Of a DNA stretch of 64,000 nucleotides, positions 1 to 9,483 are shown one piece after another. This DNA is from MPNP01 sp965116235 (GTDB taxonomy: Bacteria; Pseudomonadota; Alphaproteobacteria; Rhodobacterales; Rhodobacteraceae). Within the stretch, counting starts at the first letter, position 1, and each line of letters begins with the position of its first letter. Location: positions 3,189,088-3,253,087 of the forward strand of contig OZ220496.1 in NCBI GenBank assembly GCA_965116235.1, given 5' to 3'. The notes under the pieces were generated by a model. It was not told the origin of the DNA, made no database searches, and worked only from the letters and a program-made list of their open reading frames with translations. A program made the position numbers and the translations under genes.

Positions 1-2309
1 CCAGGATAGACCCCCACGCGGGGTCACGGCCATGCCTCCTATACTCATCGGCTGACCGACTTCCACCCCGACCGCCAGACCGCTGCCACCACCCTTGGAG
101 GTGATCACGCCCTGGCGACTGGATGTCAGCGCGACATCAAAGAACCGGGTGTAGCTCAGCTGGCCGTCCACATACAGCCCGCGGTCGTCCGTCCAGGTCA
201 GGGACAGGCCTACACCGGTGCCGCTCACTTCCATGGTGCCACCCCTCTTGACGGTGGCCTCGCTCTGCCGGTAGTGGGCACTCACACCCAGCACCAGACG
301 ATCATCGGTCGGCACCTCCAGACCCGCCTCAAAGTCGGTCTGCTTGACATCCCACGCCAGAGACTGACGCCGGATGTCCCGTGCGGTCGTCGATGTATCG
401 GCCATCCGCTCACCGTCGCGAACCGCCAGACGCACCCAGACACCCGGGCGAGAAACCGGCACCGCCACATGCTCCCCCTTGCTACTCTGGACCATGACCT
501 CCTCGTCGCCGGTGCTCCGGCGGGGTACGGCCATGCGCGTGCTGTAGGGCGTCAGGTCCACCAGACCCAGAAGCACCGAGGGCAACACCTCATACAGACG
601 TGCCCTATGGCTGTACAGACGCCAGTCCCCCGGCACATCCTTAAACCAGTAACCCTTGTCGGTAATCTCCTTGAGCTCGGCCTTGATCACCTCGGCATAC
701 ACACCCTTCGTCATGCCACGACGATACACCGCATCGCCCTCCGTCAACTCCGTGTCGGTCCCCGACACACTGCGGGTCTTGAACTCAAGCGGGGAGCGGG
801 GTGGTGATACGCTTCCTGCGCTGTTTCCCGCCGCCGTCAGGTTCAGGATCTGACCTTCTACATGGCCGACAAGACCATCCTCGTCCTCTTCCAGGATGAT
901 GGTCACCGGCGCGGTGGCGGTGCTCGCACCGGCATCCACCTTGATGGCCACCTTGTCCGCGGATTGGGCATGGGCACTGCTCACATGCGCCCGGGGGCCA
1001 ATCACGATCATGCCGCCCACTCCGCTCGGCGTCGGATCTGCTGCCCGACTCGTCGTCGCTGCCCGATCGATCTTAAAGATGTGCACACCGGCGTATTCGG
1101 TGGCACCACCCATGACCGTGCCGCGGATGGTGATAGCAAACTTTGTTGTGGCCGGGCTTCTTTGGTCGACATAAATGCCATTTTTGTCCGCCGTGATCTT
1201 GCCCCCATGGATGATCGTGATGGTACCGATGCGACCAGAGTTGAGAGTCGCCACAATCCCAGCCCCGCTTGTCACAATCTCGCTGCCCGCGAACGTCTCA
1301 ATCTTGATGTCGCCAACGTCGGACCCCCCGCTGACTGGAGTACTGAGGGATGCAGATATCCCCGTGGCGGCGTATATATGCCCCGAGTGCTTGATCATGA
1401 GGTTGCCACCTCCTTTTTGAAAAGTCTCAGCACGAATGCCAGACGAGCCCAGGGATTTGCCTTCCATGCCGATCATCACCCCTGAATCCACCGTGATGCT
1501 GACGTTGCCCTTGGCGTACTGAGTGACTCTGACGCCAATTCCATATTGTTTAGCATTGGAAGTGTCCTCCGCACGAATGAAACCGCCCTTGAGACGGACC
1601 GTGATCGGTATCGTCGTGCCCGCGGCTGCACCGGTAGTCGTAACTTCGATGCCTCTCTTGACAATGGCCGTCGACTTCGACACGTCAATCTCGGCACTTG
1701 ACTCAAGATGGATACTCGTCTCTTCCCCAGCTTCCCCCTTGTGCCTGAGATAAATGCCACTGCCCCATGCACCACCGGACAAGGCGGTCTTGATTTCACT
1801 GCCCGGATCCAACTGCAACTTGAGCAATCCCGGCCCGTCCCGTACCAAATATATACCCTCGTTATCGGAATGGATTACCACTTTGCCCATGACCGTGATA
1901 TCATCGTCTTCGGCACCAAACACTTCAGCTTCAAGACTTCTTAACTCAGTTGGGTCCGCGCTTGTGCCGATCTTGAAGTTGTCCAGCGTCAGCTTCAGGC
2001 CGTTGGTGAGATCTCCGCAAGAAAGATGCTTGTCATACTGGCCGGTCTTGGTCACCTCCGGTGGATTGCCATCCGGAAGCGTTTCCGAACCCGTCCCGTC
2101 ACTCAGGGTACAGGTACCCTGGGCCGCTGAGGGATGCGGCGAGGCGACAAGCATCCCGAGCCCGACAAGCAACGCTCCAATCGTCGAAAGCCTGAATGTC
2201 GACCCGACGCGGGGGCGGGTCGAAAGGTCATCTACCCCCCCCCGACGTGTTCACAGGCATGGGCCGGATGGCCACGTCGGCCCCAAAGCGAAGTCAATTT
2301 CGTCATCAT
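1..2309 (-). CDS. Phase-variable autotransporter, copy 1 (3' end beyond window; out of frame as written)
   Basis: Surface autotransporter: a secreted beta-helical passenger followed by an outer-membrane barrel. I translated the reverse strand from 2233 to 1 and found no stop. The order is: N-terminal extension, hydrophobic signal segment with an AQGT cleavage region near 2120, passenger with repeated motifs of the type HxGxIxAxxxGI, then a barrel sharing stretches such as RLAVRxG and VTPRGGLSW with the second copy at 23.2-26.0 kb. The natural start is the double ATG at 2309/2306, preceded by CAGGAG. It reads into nine G (2235-2243) and stops at TAG after 25 codons. Seven or ten G would join it to the long frame through a Val-Asp-Asp motif that copy 2 also has. 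The barrel end lies outside the window. Substrate or host target is unknown. Confidence 0.85.
2235..2243 (-). repeat. G9 homopolymer, translational phase switch of autotransporter copy 1
   Basis: Nine consecutive C on the plus strand, read as nine G in the gene. The run begins right after codon 22 of the ATG frame. With nine G the next codon is TAG. With seven or ten G the frame continues into the autotransporter. Slipped-strand mispairing at such runs is a known switching mechanism for surface proteins; switching here is inferred. Confidence 0.8.
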
Positions 2310-2354
2310 TACTCCTGTCTCGCTATCCAAAAATAGAAAATAGAACTCAGTGAC

Positions 2355-2382
2355 ATTAAATGCCCCCCCCCAAGATTTGCAA
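2355..2382 (-). promoter_or_regulatory. Promoter of autotransporter copy 1 with a G9 run in the spacer
   Basis: On the minus strand a -35-like TTGCAA (2382-2377) and a -10-like TTTAAT (2360-2355, five of six to consensus) are separated by 16 nt. Nine of these are the G run at 2363-2371. Ten G would give the optimal 17-nt spacer. The double ATG lies about 45 nt downstream of the -10 box. Neisserial porA and opc are the established precedent for a homopolymeric promoter spacer. Confidence 0.6.
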
Positions 2383-3419
2383 CTCTTTTTTGCCAATCCA
2401 GTTCTTTTTTCTGCACACCCGTGCATGGGTGCAACACCCCTCCCACGGCTTTAACGGTATGTGGCGGTGTGCTCAGACAGAAGGAAGTCTCGCACGGCAC
2501 GCGATGGATCACGGCTGCACCGAGGGTTGAGCCTGTACCAGTGTTCCCGCACCCAGACATGTGTGACATCATCGGACTGTCTTGGTGGGTTGTGTCGGCC
2601 GGGCTGGGATGACTGAAAAAGGGACGGTCCTGTACCGTCGTCGTTGGGCACCCCTGAGGTCGCCGAAGTCCGGAGGCGAGTATGCGCGTATCTTGGAGAT
2701 TGCATGGCCGAAACCGGTGCCTTGTCGCCTTGCAAAACAAATGCTCTTGCAACTTTCGGATGGCGTTCGACGGAACCGGTCTCAAGAATGCACACACTCA
2801 GGATCTTGGAGACACACTCCCACAGGGGCGGGTGTTGTCGTCATGGCGACAGCCACAACGCTCCCTGCCACTGGCCGGGTCGTATTCAGATCAGCATGGC
2901 ACGAGAAGGCAACCAATTGGCAAAACGGTGAACCGGCGGGCTACCGGGACAGGCGGTGATGACGCTCGGTGGCCGGTTGCGGAATTGCCGGGCATCTTTG
3001 TCAGACATGGATTTCCGATTCTCGATGGCGAATCGGGAGTCATGGTTCGGTATGGCCCGACACACATGAACGCGGGCATCTGGTTGATAAGGAATTGTCA
3101 TTTACATGGATAGTCTGTGCAGAGAAAACATGAAGCCAAATGTTTTCAAGCCGTCCCACGTGATGGAGTGCGATCGATCACAAAGGCTCAAATCGATTTG
3201 GAAGTGAGGTTTAAAGCAACTTGGCAATTTGAGATTTTTTGATTAATTTCTTGACCATCTATTCTGAAATCTCGATATCAGCTCGGGCATACCGTCCTTT
3301 TGCACACAATTCCCTCAGCCGTCATCCATTCTGTGCTGGTCGCCCACTTGAACCCTGTCCGATCAATGCAAACTTATATGCCACACGGTATCTGAAGCTT
3401 GACGGTAATTGGGGGAACG
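2383..3419. other. Intergenic, 1.0 kb, no convincing gene
   Basis: Several open frames of 60-160 codons cross this stretch on both strands, but none shows a recognisable domain or a good ribosome-binding site. Small inverted repeats are present: arms TGCACCC/GGGTGTGCA around 2414-2436 and CCGATTC/GAATCGG at 3015-3036. I see no RNA gene. Confidence 0.5.
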
Positions 3420-3818
3420 ATGATGACTGAAAGCGATGGTGGCACGGTGCACGGTGAAAAGCTTGGAACCATGGCTGAAGGAGATTACAGTTTCCAGTAC
3501 AGCGAAAAATCTCTGTGGGAGAAAATCAGCAATGTTGCCCTGAGAGCTGGAGAGGAAGTCATCAAAAAGGTTCTCGTTCTGTATTACTGCATGAAAGACA
3601 CGGACACACCCGCTCAGGCCAAAGCCGTGATCGTGGGAACTCTAGGATATTTTATATTTCCCTTTGATTCAATACCGGATATGGCTCCAGCGGTCGGCTT
3701 TTCAGACGACTTGGGGGCTCTTGCTATCGCCACCACATTGGTGCTTATGCATATCAAGCCTGAGCACAACAGGTTGGCCCAAGAAAAATTCGATACTGTT
3801 TTCAACTCGAAAAGGTGA
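3420..3818 (+). CDS. YkvA family (DUF1232) small membrane protein
   Basis: Protein of about 132 residues. The C-terminal half has the DUF1232 signature: a hydrophobic segment, then FPFDSIPD, then a run ending in DDLGAL and a second hydrophobic stretch with HIKPEH. Family members are small predicted membrane proteins of unknown role. I chose the ATGATG at 3420, preceded by GGGGGAACG, over the in-frame upstream codon at 3399. It stands alone, with no operon partner. Confidence 0.8.
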   Translation: MMTESDGGTVHGEKLGTMAEGDYSFQYSEKSLWEKISNVALRAGEEVIKKVLVLYYCMKDTDTPAQAKAVIVGTLGYFIFPFDSIPDMAPAVGFSDDLGALAIATTLVLMHIKPEHNRLAQEKFDTVFNSKR

Positions 3819-4053
3819 GACTGCTGTGGAAGGTTTGCTCACTACTTGAACAAATACTGGGTGTCTGAGTTTCCAACATCTTTCCGATAACCAGTTCGGG
3901 ACATCAGACGGTTGTCTGATGAAATTCTCTGAACCAAATCCTTCGCTTGGCACAGGTTTCGCTTGTTGCCATCTGTGCATCCAGTTTCGGCCTCAGAAAA
4001 TCGACTCGGCGACTGTTCACTGACAACTGACGCGATACCCTATCCGGTCTGCG

Positions 4054-5289
4054 TCAAGACTTGAGAAACTTGTGATCGCTATCCCGATAACTGGTCTCCT
4101 TGAGCCTGATGATTAGGATAAAGCAGAGCATTCCAATCAGCATGGCAAACAAGAATGGCGCTCCAGGCAGGTAAATCGGAAATTCGGGGTCGACAAAGAC
4201 ATAAAAGAGCCAAGTCATGATCAACGGAGAAATGATGAATGCCAGCGAGGTCAGGCTTGTCATGATGCCCTGCAACTCGCCCTGCTGTTCTACCCCGGCT
4301 ATTCGAGACATCATCCCCTGATGCGCCGGAATGGCCAGCGAACCTAGGGAACTGATAGGAATGAGCACAAACGCCATCCAGGTTTCGTCAATGAATCCAA
4401 ATCCCGCAAAACCGACAATTTCGAAAAAATAGCCGAAGAGCATGGTCTGTCGTTCAGTAAAGTATTTCAAGGCAATGCGGATCAATCCACCCTGAACAAT
4501 TGCAATCATGATCCCATAGGCGGCCAAGGATATGCCAATCAGTTTTGGATCCCAGCCAAAACGTTCCACAGTGTAGAAAGAAAAAATCGCCGGGTACACG
4601 GCAAATGCGATCTGAAAAATAAAGAATATGGCCAGAAGCAGTTTGAGACTTGGTAGTTGGGCAAGGTAAAGTAAGCTCCCAATCGGATTGGCTCTCTTCC
4701 ATTCAAAACTTCTCCTGATCGCGTCTGTAACCGTCTCCGGCAGGACGAAGTAACCCAAGGTCAGATTGAGAAACGATATGGCGGCAGCGGCAAAGAACGG
4801 GGCCCGGGTGCCAAATTCGGCGAAGAATGCTCCGAACAGCGGCCCCAGAACAAACCCCACTCCAAAGGAGGCACCGATGAGACCAAAGTTCTTGGCCTTC
4901 TCCTCCGGTTTCGAGATGTCCGCTATATAGGCACCCACAGTGGCAGGAGTCGAAGCCGTAATTCCGCCCAGGATTCGACCTAGCAGGAGAAGAACCATCG
5001 TATGAGCCACCCCCATGATCAGGTAGTCGATGGTCATGAATAACAGAGAAAGCAGAAGAACGGGGCGGCGACCATAACGGTCCGACAGACTGCCTACTGT
5101 TGGACTGCACAGAAACTGCATGAAGGAGAAGGAAGCGGCCAGGACACCGCCCCACACCGCCGCATCCGCAATCGAGCCACCGCTGATCTCCTTGATCAAA
5201 TCGGGCATGACAGGGATGATGATGCCAATGCCGATCGAATCGATGGCAACCGTTACGAGAACAAAGATCAGGGAAAGATTCTTCTTCAT
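4054..5289 (-). CDS. MFS efflux transporter, TetA-like
   Basis: About 411 residues with some 12 hydrophobic segments. Motif A of the major facilitator superfamily is clear (GSLSDRYGRRPVLL after the second helix), as is a motif C-like GxxxGPLFG region. This order resembles drug:proton antiporters of the TetA/multidrug group in the inner membrane. The substrate cannot be read from sequence. The open frame extends 31 codons upstream, but the ATG at 5289 follows CAGGAG at a normal distance and starts MKKNLS just before the first helix. It lies 95 bp downstream of the hydrolase gene on the same strand, so the two may be co-transcribed. Confidence 0.88.
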   Translation of the reverse strand: MKKNLSLIFVLVTVAIDSIGIGIIIPVMPDLIKEISGGSIADAAVWGGVLAASFSFMQFLCSPTVGSLSDRYGRRPVLLLSLLFMTIDYLIMGVAHTMVLLLLGRILGGITASTPATVGAYIADISKPEEKAKNFGLIGASFGVGFVLGPLFGAFFAEFGTRAPFFAAAAISFLNLTLGYFVLPETVTDAIRRSFEWKRANPIGSLLYLAQLPSLKLLLAIFFIFQIAFAVYPAIFSFYTVERFGWDPKLIGISLAAYGIMIAIVQGGLIRIALKYFTERQTMLFGYFFEIVGFAGFGFIDETWMAFVLIPISSLGSLAIPAHQGMMSRIAGVEQQGELQGIMTSLTSLAFIISPLIMTWLFYVFVDPEFPIYLPGAPFLFAMLIGMLCFILIIRLKETSYRDSDHKFLKS

Positions 5290-5384
5290 TTGAACATGCT
5301 CCTGCAGATTCCTCACCAAGGCTGGCCTGTATACGACTACCCCAACCCAAATCAAGATGGTTCGGATGTACGAAGGGAGCAATC

Positions 5385-6188
5385 CTACTGGCGTTTGTAC
5401 CAGTCAGTGTTCTCAATATAGGAAAATACAACCTCGGCATATTCACGAGGTTTTTCAATGCACGGAAGATGACCTGACCCCTCAATCGTGACAAATCGTG
5501 CGTCAGGGAACAATTTTGCACCGTTTTTGACTGTCTCAGGTGGGGTGGATCCATCTTCAGAACCGGCTACAACGAGGGTTTCGAGCGCCAGTTGAGAAGC
5601 TTGTGGACGCAGATCCGTACTTTTCAGCACTTCACAACAGGCAAGATAGCCATCAACCGGGGTTCGGGTCAGCATTGCTCTCCAACCCGACAGCTCAACT
5701 GGACTGTCCGATCGGAACCTTTGCGAAAACCACCGGGCCAGAACACCATCAGCGGCCGGCAACAGCCCATGCTTTGTTATGAAATCTATCCGATCATTCC
5801 AGAATTTCTGATCTCCGATCCGGGGAGCCGAGTTGGAAAAAACCAAGGCCCCTACATGGCTTGGAAAGTCGGATGCAGCTTGCAGTCCGATTTGGCCGCC
5901 GATCGAAACACCCATAATGCAAAAATTGTCGATCTCCTTAACTTCAGCAAGCTTCATGACATCCAAAGCCAGATCCCTTCCATCAAACCGATGGGGTGAA
6001 ACCTCACTCAAGCCGTGACCTCTCTTGTCATAAAAAATTGTCCGGAAATGTTTGGGAATGAAGGGAGTGAACTTGGACCAGAGTCGAAGATCGGTCCCCA
6101 AAGAATTGATAAAAATCAGCACCGGACCATGCCGGGGACCTGTATCCACGATATGGGTTCCGACCCCATTAATCTTCACTATTTCCAT
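5385..6188 (-). CDS. Alpha/beta hydrolase, 3-oxoadipate enol-lactonase-like
   Basis: About 267 residues with an alpha/beta hydrolase fold. The nucleophile elbow GVSIGG places the serine near residue 95. GSEDGSTPPE supplies the likely acid, and GSGHLPCIEKP near the C-terminus the histidine. Length and motifs fit PcaD-like enol-lactonases of the beta-ketoadipate pathway, which convert 3-oxoadipate enol-lactone to 3-oxoadipate. No other pca gene is nearby, so the substrate is uncertain. The start at 6188 follows GGAG; the open frame continues upstream into the tRNA gene, which argues against a longer start. Confidence 0.8.
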   Translation of the reverse strand: MEIVKINGVGTHIVDTGPRHGPVLIFINSLGTDLRLWSKFTPFIPKHFRTIFYDKRGHGLSEVSPHRFDGRDLALDVMKLAEVKEIDNFCIMGVSIGGQIGLQAASDFPSHVGALVFSNSAPRIGDQKFWNDRIDFITKHGLLPAADGVLARWFSQRFRSDSPVELSGWRAMLTRTPVDGYLACCEVLKSTDLRPQASQLALETLVVAGSEDGSTPPETVKNGAKLFPDARFVTIEGSGHLPCIEKPREYAEVVFSYIENTDWYKRQ

Positions 6189-6237
6189 GGTGAACTCCAC
6201 GCCTATGTTGGAACACCCGCTGCCGGTAGCACCCAAA

Positions 6238-6314
6238 TGGCGACCCCTCGAGGACTCGAACCCCGAACCTACAGATTAGAAGTCTGTTGCTCTATCCTGT
6301 TGAGCTAAGGGGCC
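6238..6314 (-). tRNA. tRNA-Arg (anticodon TCT)
   Basis: The reverse strand folds as a 77-nt tRNA with encoded CCA. The acceptor GGCCCCT pairs with AGGGGTC, there is GAGC in the D arm, loop CTTCTAA between CAGA and TCTG stems, and GGTTCGAGTCC in the T arm. The anticodon TCT reads AGA. Confidence 0.95.
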
Positions 6315-6355
6315 GTACCAACTGACTCATCGATTCGACACATTTGCTTGATTAT

Positions 6356-6432
6356 TGGCGGCCCCTAGAGGACTCGAACCCCTAACCTACTGATTCGAAG
6401 TCAGCCACTCTATCCAGTTGAGCTAAGGGGCC
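6356..6432 (-). tRNA. tRNA-Arg (anticodon TCG)
   Basis: The reverse strand gives a 77-nt tRNA with encoded CCA and acceptor GGCCCCT/AGGGGCC. The anticodon loop CTTCGAA sits between CTGA and TCAG. The anticodon TCG reads CGA. It lies 41 bp upstream of the tRNA-Arg(TCT) gene on the same strand; the two share the acceptor and T-arm design and probably arose by duplication. Confidence 0.95.
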
Positions 6433-6520
6433 TCCGCCAGACAATAAAACACCATGATTGAAAAAATACAAGGCCAAAAATCAAATTTCTTGATCCGAAC
6501 CGGTTGGAGCCCTGTACCCG

Positions 6521-6835
6521 CTAATGGGTCCAGGGAGCTTTTCTGTCAAAGGCAAAGTTTTCGGCATACCCCCTCTGTCTTACCAAAGGCTTGCGTCTTT
6601 TAGGTTCCTGTACCGTGAATTGAATCCCCTTTGTTTGGGCAAACTTCACGGCATCCTGCTTGGTATCGAAACTCAACCTGACCTGGGACAAGGTATCGGT
6701 TGAACTCGTCCAGCCCATTAGGGGATCCGTGACTCGGGGAGCAATCGGTGAAAACTCCAAAACCCATTTGCTTGACGTTGCCATGCCCGACTGCATAGCC
6801 GACCGTGCAGGCTGGTAAATCCGTGCTTTCATCAA
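6521..6835 (-). CDS. NDUFS4-like complex I accessory protein (ETC complex I subunit conserved region)
   Basis: 104 residues matching the alphaproteobacterial and mitochondrial NDUFS4/AQDQ family: MKARIYxPAxxAMQSG at the start, WVLEF, DPLMGWTSSxDT, VRLSFDTKxDAxxFA, and an ending with FDRKAPWTH. In mitochondria this subunit sits on the peripheral arm of NADH:ubiquinone oxidoreductase. A stand-alone gene away from the nuo operon is usual in alphaproteobacteria. A promoter lies just upstream. Confidence 0.92.
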   Translation of the reverse strand: MMKARIYQPARSAMQSGMATSSKWVLEFSPIAPRVTDPLMGWTSSTDTLSQVRLSFDTKQDAVKFAQTKGIQFTVQEPKRRKPLVRQRGYAENFAFDRKAPWTH

Positions 6836-6893
6836 ATCAAACGCCGTTACTTCACAGGCAATAAAATCATGATGTGAATATGTTGATGGTTCG

Positions 6894-6922
6894 ATTATAT
6901 CAAGTCATACGGCGTGAAACAA
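6894..6922 (-). promoter_or_regulatory. Promoter of the NDUFS4-like gene
   Basis: On the minus strand a perfect -10 TATAAT (6899-6894) is preceded by TTGTTT (6922-6917) with a 17-nt spacer, about 60 bp upstream of the ATG. Confidence 0.55.
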
Positions 6923-7311
6923 CTTGTGACACACTTCGACAGTGTTTCGGTTTGGATTTCACTTTTCACAAGACCCAATGGTTTGGATACTGGATCGGCA
7001 TGACTTCTCCCTTACCAAGCCAGCTAGACCGAAGATCTTGATACCATGATGAGCAGAAAGAAGTGTCAACCTCGGCAGATCCGAAATTTCTAGCCAAGCA
7101 TCTCGGATTTTGTTTGAAAAACCGGTTTCAGCCGAGTACGTTCAGGATTCGCCACGAATGTTGCGCCGTCAAGCAGGTCCTCGTTGACAAAGGGTCGGAG
7201 CATAAGCATATTGACAGGCAGGTCCAGAGCCAGAAATCGACATGATCCCATCAGCACGCCACCCGGATTTTAATCCGCCAGTTCTCCCGCTTGCTCCCAC
7301 CCGGAAAATCC
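6923..7311. other. Intergenic, no gene recognised
   Basis: About 390 bp upstream of uvrB. A 60-codon open frame at 7063-7245 has no recognisable features. I see no clear SOS (LexA) box, terminator or RNA gene. Confidence 0.45.
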
Positions 7312-9483
7312 ATGGCCGTTGAGACACTCAGCCCTCCAAGTCCCTTTGTTCCCAAGAGGGAAAAGCTTGAGGGGGGCAAGCCGTTTGTCCTGCGTTCTGA
7401 GTTTACCCCTTCCGGGGATCAGCCTGGTGCAATTCGACAATTGAGCGACCGCCTTGAAAGCGGTTACCGCAACCAGGTTCTCCTCGGTGCCACGGGCACG
7501 GGGAAAACCTTCACCATGGTCAAGGTCATTGAAGCCTTGCAGCGTCCGGCTATTGTCATGGCGCCAAACAAGACTCTTGCGGCCCAGCTGTATGGAGAAT
7601 TCAAGTCGTTCTTTCCGGAAAACGCAGTGGAGTACTTCGTCAGCTATTACGACTACTATCAACCCGAAGCCTACGTTCCCAGAACTGATACTTACATAGA
7701 GAAGGAATCACAGATCAACGAGCATATTGATCGCATGCGGCATGCGGCAACGCGAGCCCTCCTGGAAAAGGACGATGTCGTGATTGTCGCTTCAGTATCC
7801 TGCATCTACGGCATTGGGTCGTTTGAAAGCTACAGCGACATGTCTCTGGATCTGCTGTCGGGACAATCTTATGACCAACGAGAGGTCATTAAGATGCTCG
7901 TTGAACTTCAATATCGCCGAAACGACAGTTTCTTTCAAAGGGGCTGTTTCCGTCTCAGGGGCGATATTCTGGAAGTTTGGCCTACCCACTACGAAGACCG
8001 TGCCTGGCGATTGTCCTTCTTTGGTGATGAAGTGGAGCTCATTCAGGAATACGATCCTCTGACCGGAGAATTGTTTGATAATCTGGACCGGATCCGGGTT
8101 TATGCAAACTCCCATTATGTAACGCCCCGCCCAACCGTCCTTCAGGCTATCGACAGCATCAAGGCGGAGTTGACAATCCGACTGCAGGAACTCAAGGATG
8201 CCAACCGTCTTCTGGAAGCTCAAAGATTGGAACAGAAGACCAACTTCGACTTGGAAATGCTGCTGGCTGCAGGAACATGCAAAGGGATCGAAAACTACTC
8301 TCGATTCCTGACGGGGAGACAGGCTGGCGAGCCCCCACCCACACTCTTGGAATACATTCCCGATCATGCAATCATGTTTATCGACGAATCTCATGTCACC
8401 GTGCCGCAATTGGGTGGAATGTACAAAGGTGACTATCGTCGCAAATCGACACTCGCCGAACATGGATTCCGACTTCCATCCTGTGTGGACAACAGACCGT
8501 TAAAATTTGAAGAGTGGGACCTCTACCGACCTCAGACCGTATTTGTTTCTGCTACGCCGGGGGATTGGGAACTCCAGCTGACCGACGGCAGCGTTGTTGA
8601 GCAGATTGTCCGACCGACTGGGCTGCTTGATCCTGAAATTTCCATTCGTCCGGTCGAAAAGCAGGTCGACGAACTGCTGGGAGAGATTCGAGAGGTGACG
8701 CAACGAGGGTATCGTACCTTGGTCACGACGCTGACCAAGCGGATGGCCGAGGATCTGACCGAGTATCTGCACGAGCAGGGTGTCAAGGTCAGGTATCTCC
8801 ACTCGGACGTCGAAACTCTCGAGCGCATTGAAATCATTCGGGACTTGCGACTGGGAGCATTTGATGTTCTCGTTGGCATCAATCTGCTAAGAGAGGGGCT
8901 CGATATCCCCGAATGCGGTCTGGTCGCCATTCTTGATGCCGACAAGGAAGGATTTCTCCGCTCCGAACGGTCATTGATCCAAACGATTGGACGGGCCTCG
9001 CGCAATGCTGAAGGCAAGGTCATCATGTTTGCCGACCGTGTTACCAACTCCATGGACGCGGCCATACAGGAAACCAATCGACGACGCGAAAAACAGCAGG
9101 CATATAACGCCAAACACGGCATTGTTGCCAAGACCATCGAGAAAAACATCACCGACGCCTTTGCCGGCGTCTATTCGTCCGACACGGATCTGGGCAGGGT
9201 AACGGCCGATGTCGACAGCACATCAATCGGCTCCAATCTGCACGCTCACCTCGACGGGCTAAGGGAACAAATGTTCAAGGCGGCAGAGAATCTTGAGTTT
9301 GAGGAAGCGGCCAAGATTCGGGACGAAATCAAACGGCTTGAGACGGTCGAACTGGTTGTTGCAGACGACCCTCTTGCCCGCCAAAGCAAGGTTGATGACA
9401 TAGTGTCCGATGCCGTGAGTGCACGGGGACGTTCAAAGGCAGGAAAGCCGGGAACTCGAAAGGCACGAGGCCGCAGGACTTAA
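7312..9483 (+). CDS. uvrB: UvrABC excinuclease subunit B
   Basis: About 723 residues. UvrB loads damaged DNA from UvrA and forms the pre-incision complex with UvrC in nucleotide excision repair. Visible features: Walker A GATGTGKT near residues 59-66, the beta-hairpin region YYDYYQPEAY, a DESH Walker B box, helicase motifs with TLTKRMAEDL, LREGLDIPE and QTIGRASRN, and a C-terminal UVR domain (LREQMFKAAENLEFEEAAKIRDEI). The ATG at 7312, after CCGGAAAATCC, is preferred to a TTG seven codons upstream. Its TAA overlaps the TAA of the convergent lysS gene. The extreme C-terminus is basic. Confidence 0.97.
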   Translation: MAVETLSPPSPFVPKREKLEGGKPFVLRSEFTPSGDQPGAIRQLSDRLESGYRNQVLLGATGTGKTFTMVKVIEALQRPAIVMAPNKTLAAQLYGEFKSFFPENAVEYFVSYYDYYQPEAYVPRTDTYIEKESQINEHIDRMRHAATRALLEKDDVVIVASVSCIYGIGSFESYSDMSLDLLSGQSYDQREVIKMLVELQYRRNDSFFQRGCFRLRGDILEVWPTHYEDRAWRLSFFGDEVELIQEYDPLTGELFDNLDRIRVYANSHYVTPRPTVLQAIDSIKAELTIRLQELKDANRLLEAQRLEQKTNFDLEMLLAAGTCKGIENYSRFLTGRQAGEPPPTLLEYIPDHAIMFIDESHVTVPQLGGMYKGDYRRKSTLAEHGFRLPSCVDNRPLKFEEWDLYRPQTVFVSATPGDWELQLTDGSVVEQIVRPTGLLDPEISIRPVEKQVDELLGEIREVTQRGYRTLVTTLTKRMAEDLTEYLHEQGVKVRYLHSDVETLERIEIIRDLRLGAFDVLVGINLLREGLDIPECGLVAILDADKEGFLRSERSLIQTIGRASRNAEGKVIMFADRVTNSMDAAIQETNRRREKQQAYNAKHGIVAKTIEKNITDAFAGVYSSDTDLGRVTADVDSTSIGSNLHAHLDGLREQMFKAAENLEFEEAAKIRDEIKRLETVELVVADDPLARQSKVDDIVSDAVSARGRSKAGKPGTRKARGRRT

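Noticed and set aside
4703..5554. Minus-strand open frame of 283 codons
   Set aside because: It is a second frame of the MFS transporter and hydrolase genes with no family features.
7792..8463. Minus-strand open frame of 223 codons
   Set aside because: It lies entirely antisense to uvrB.
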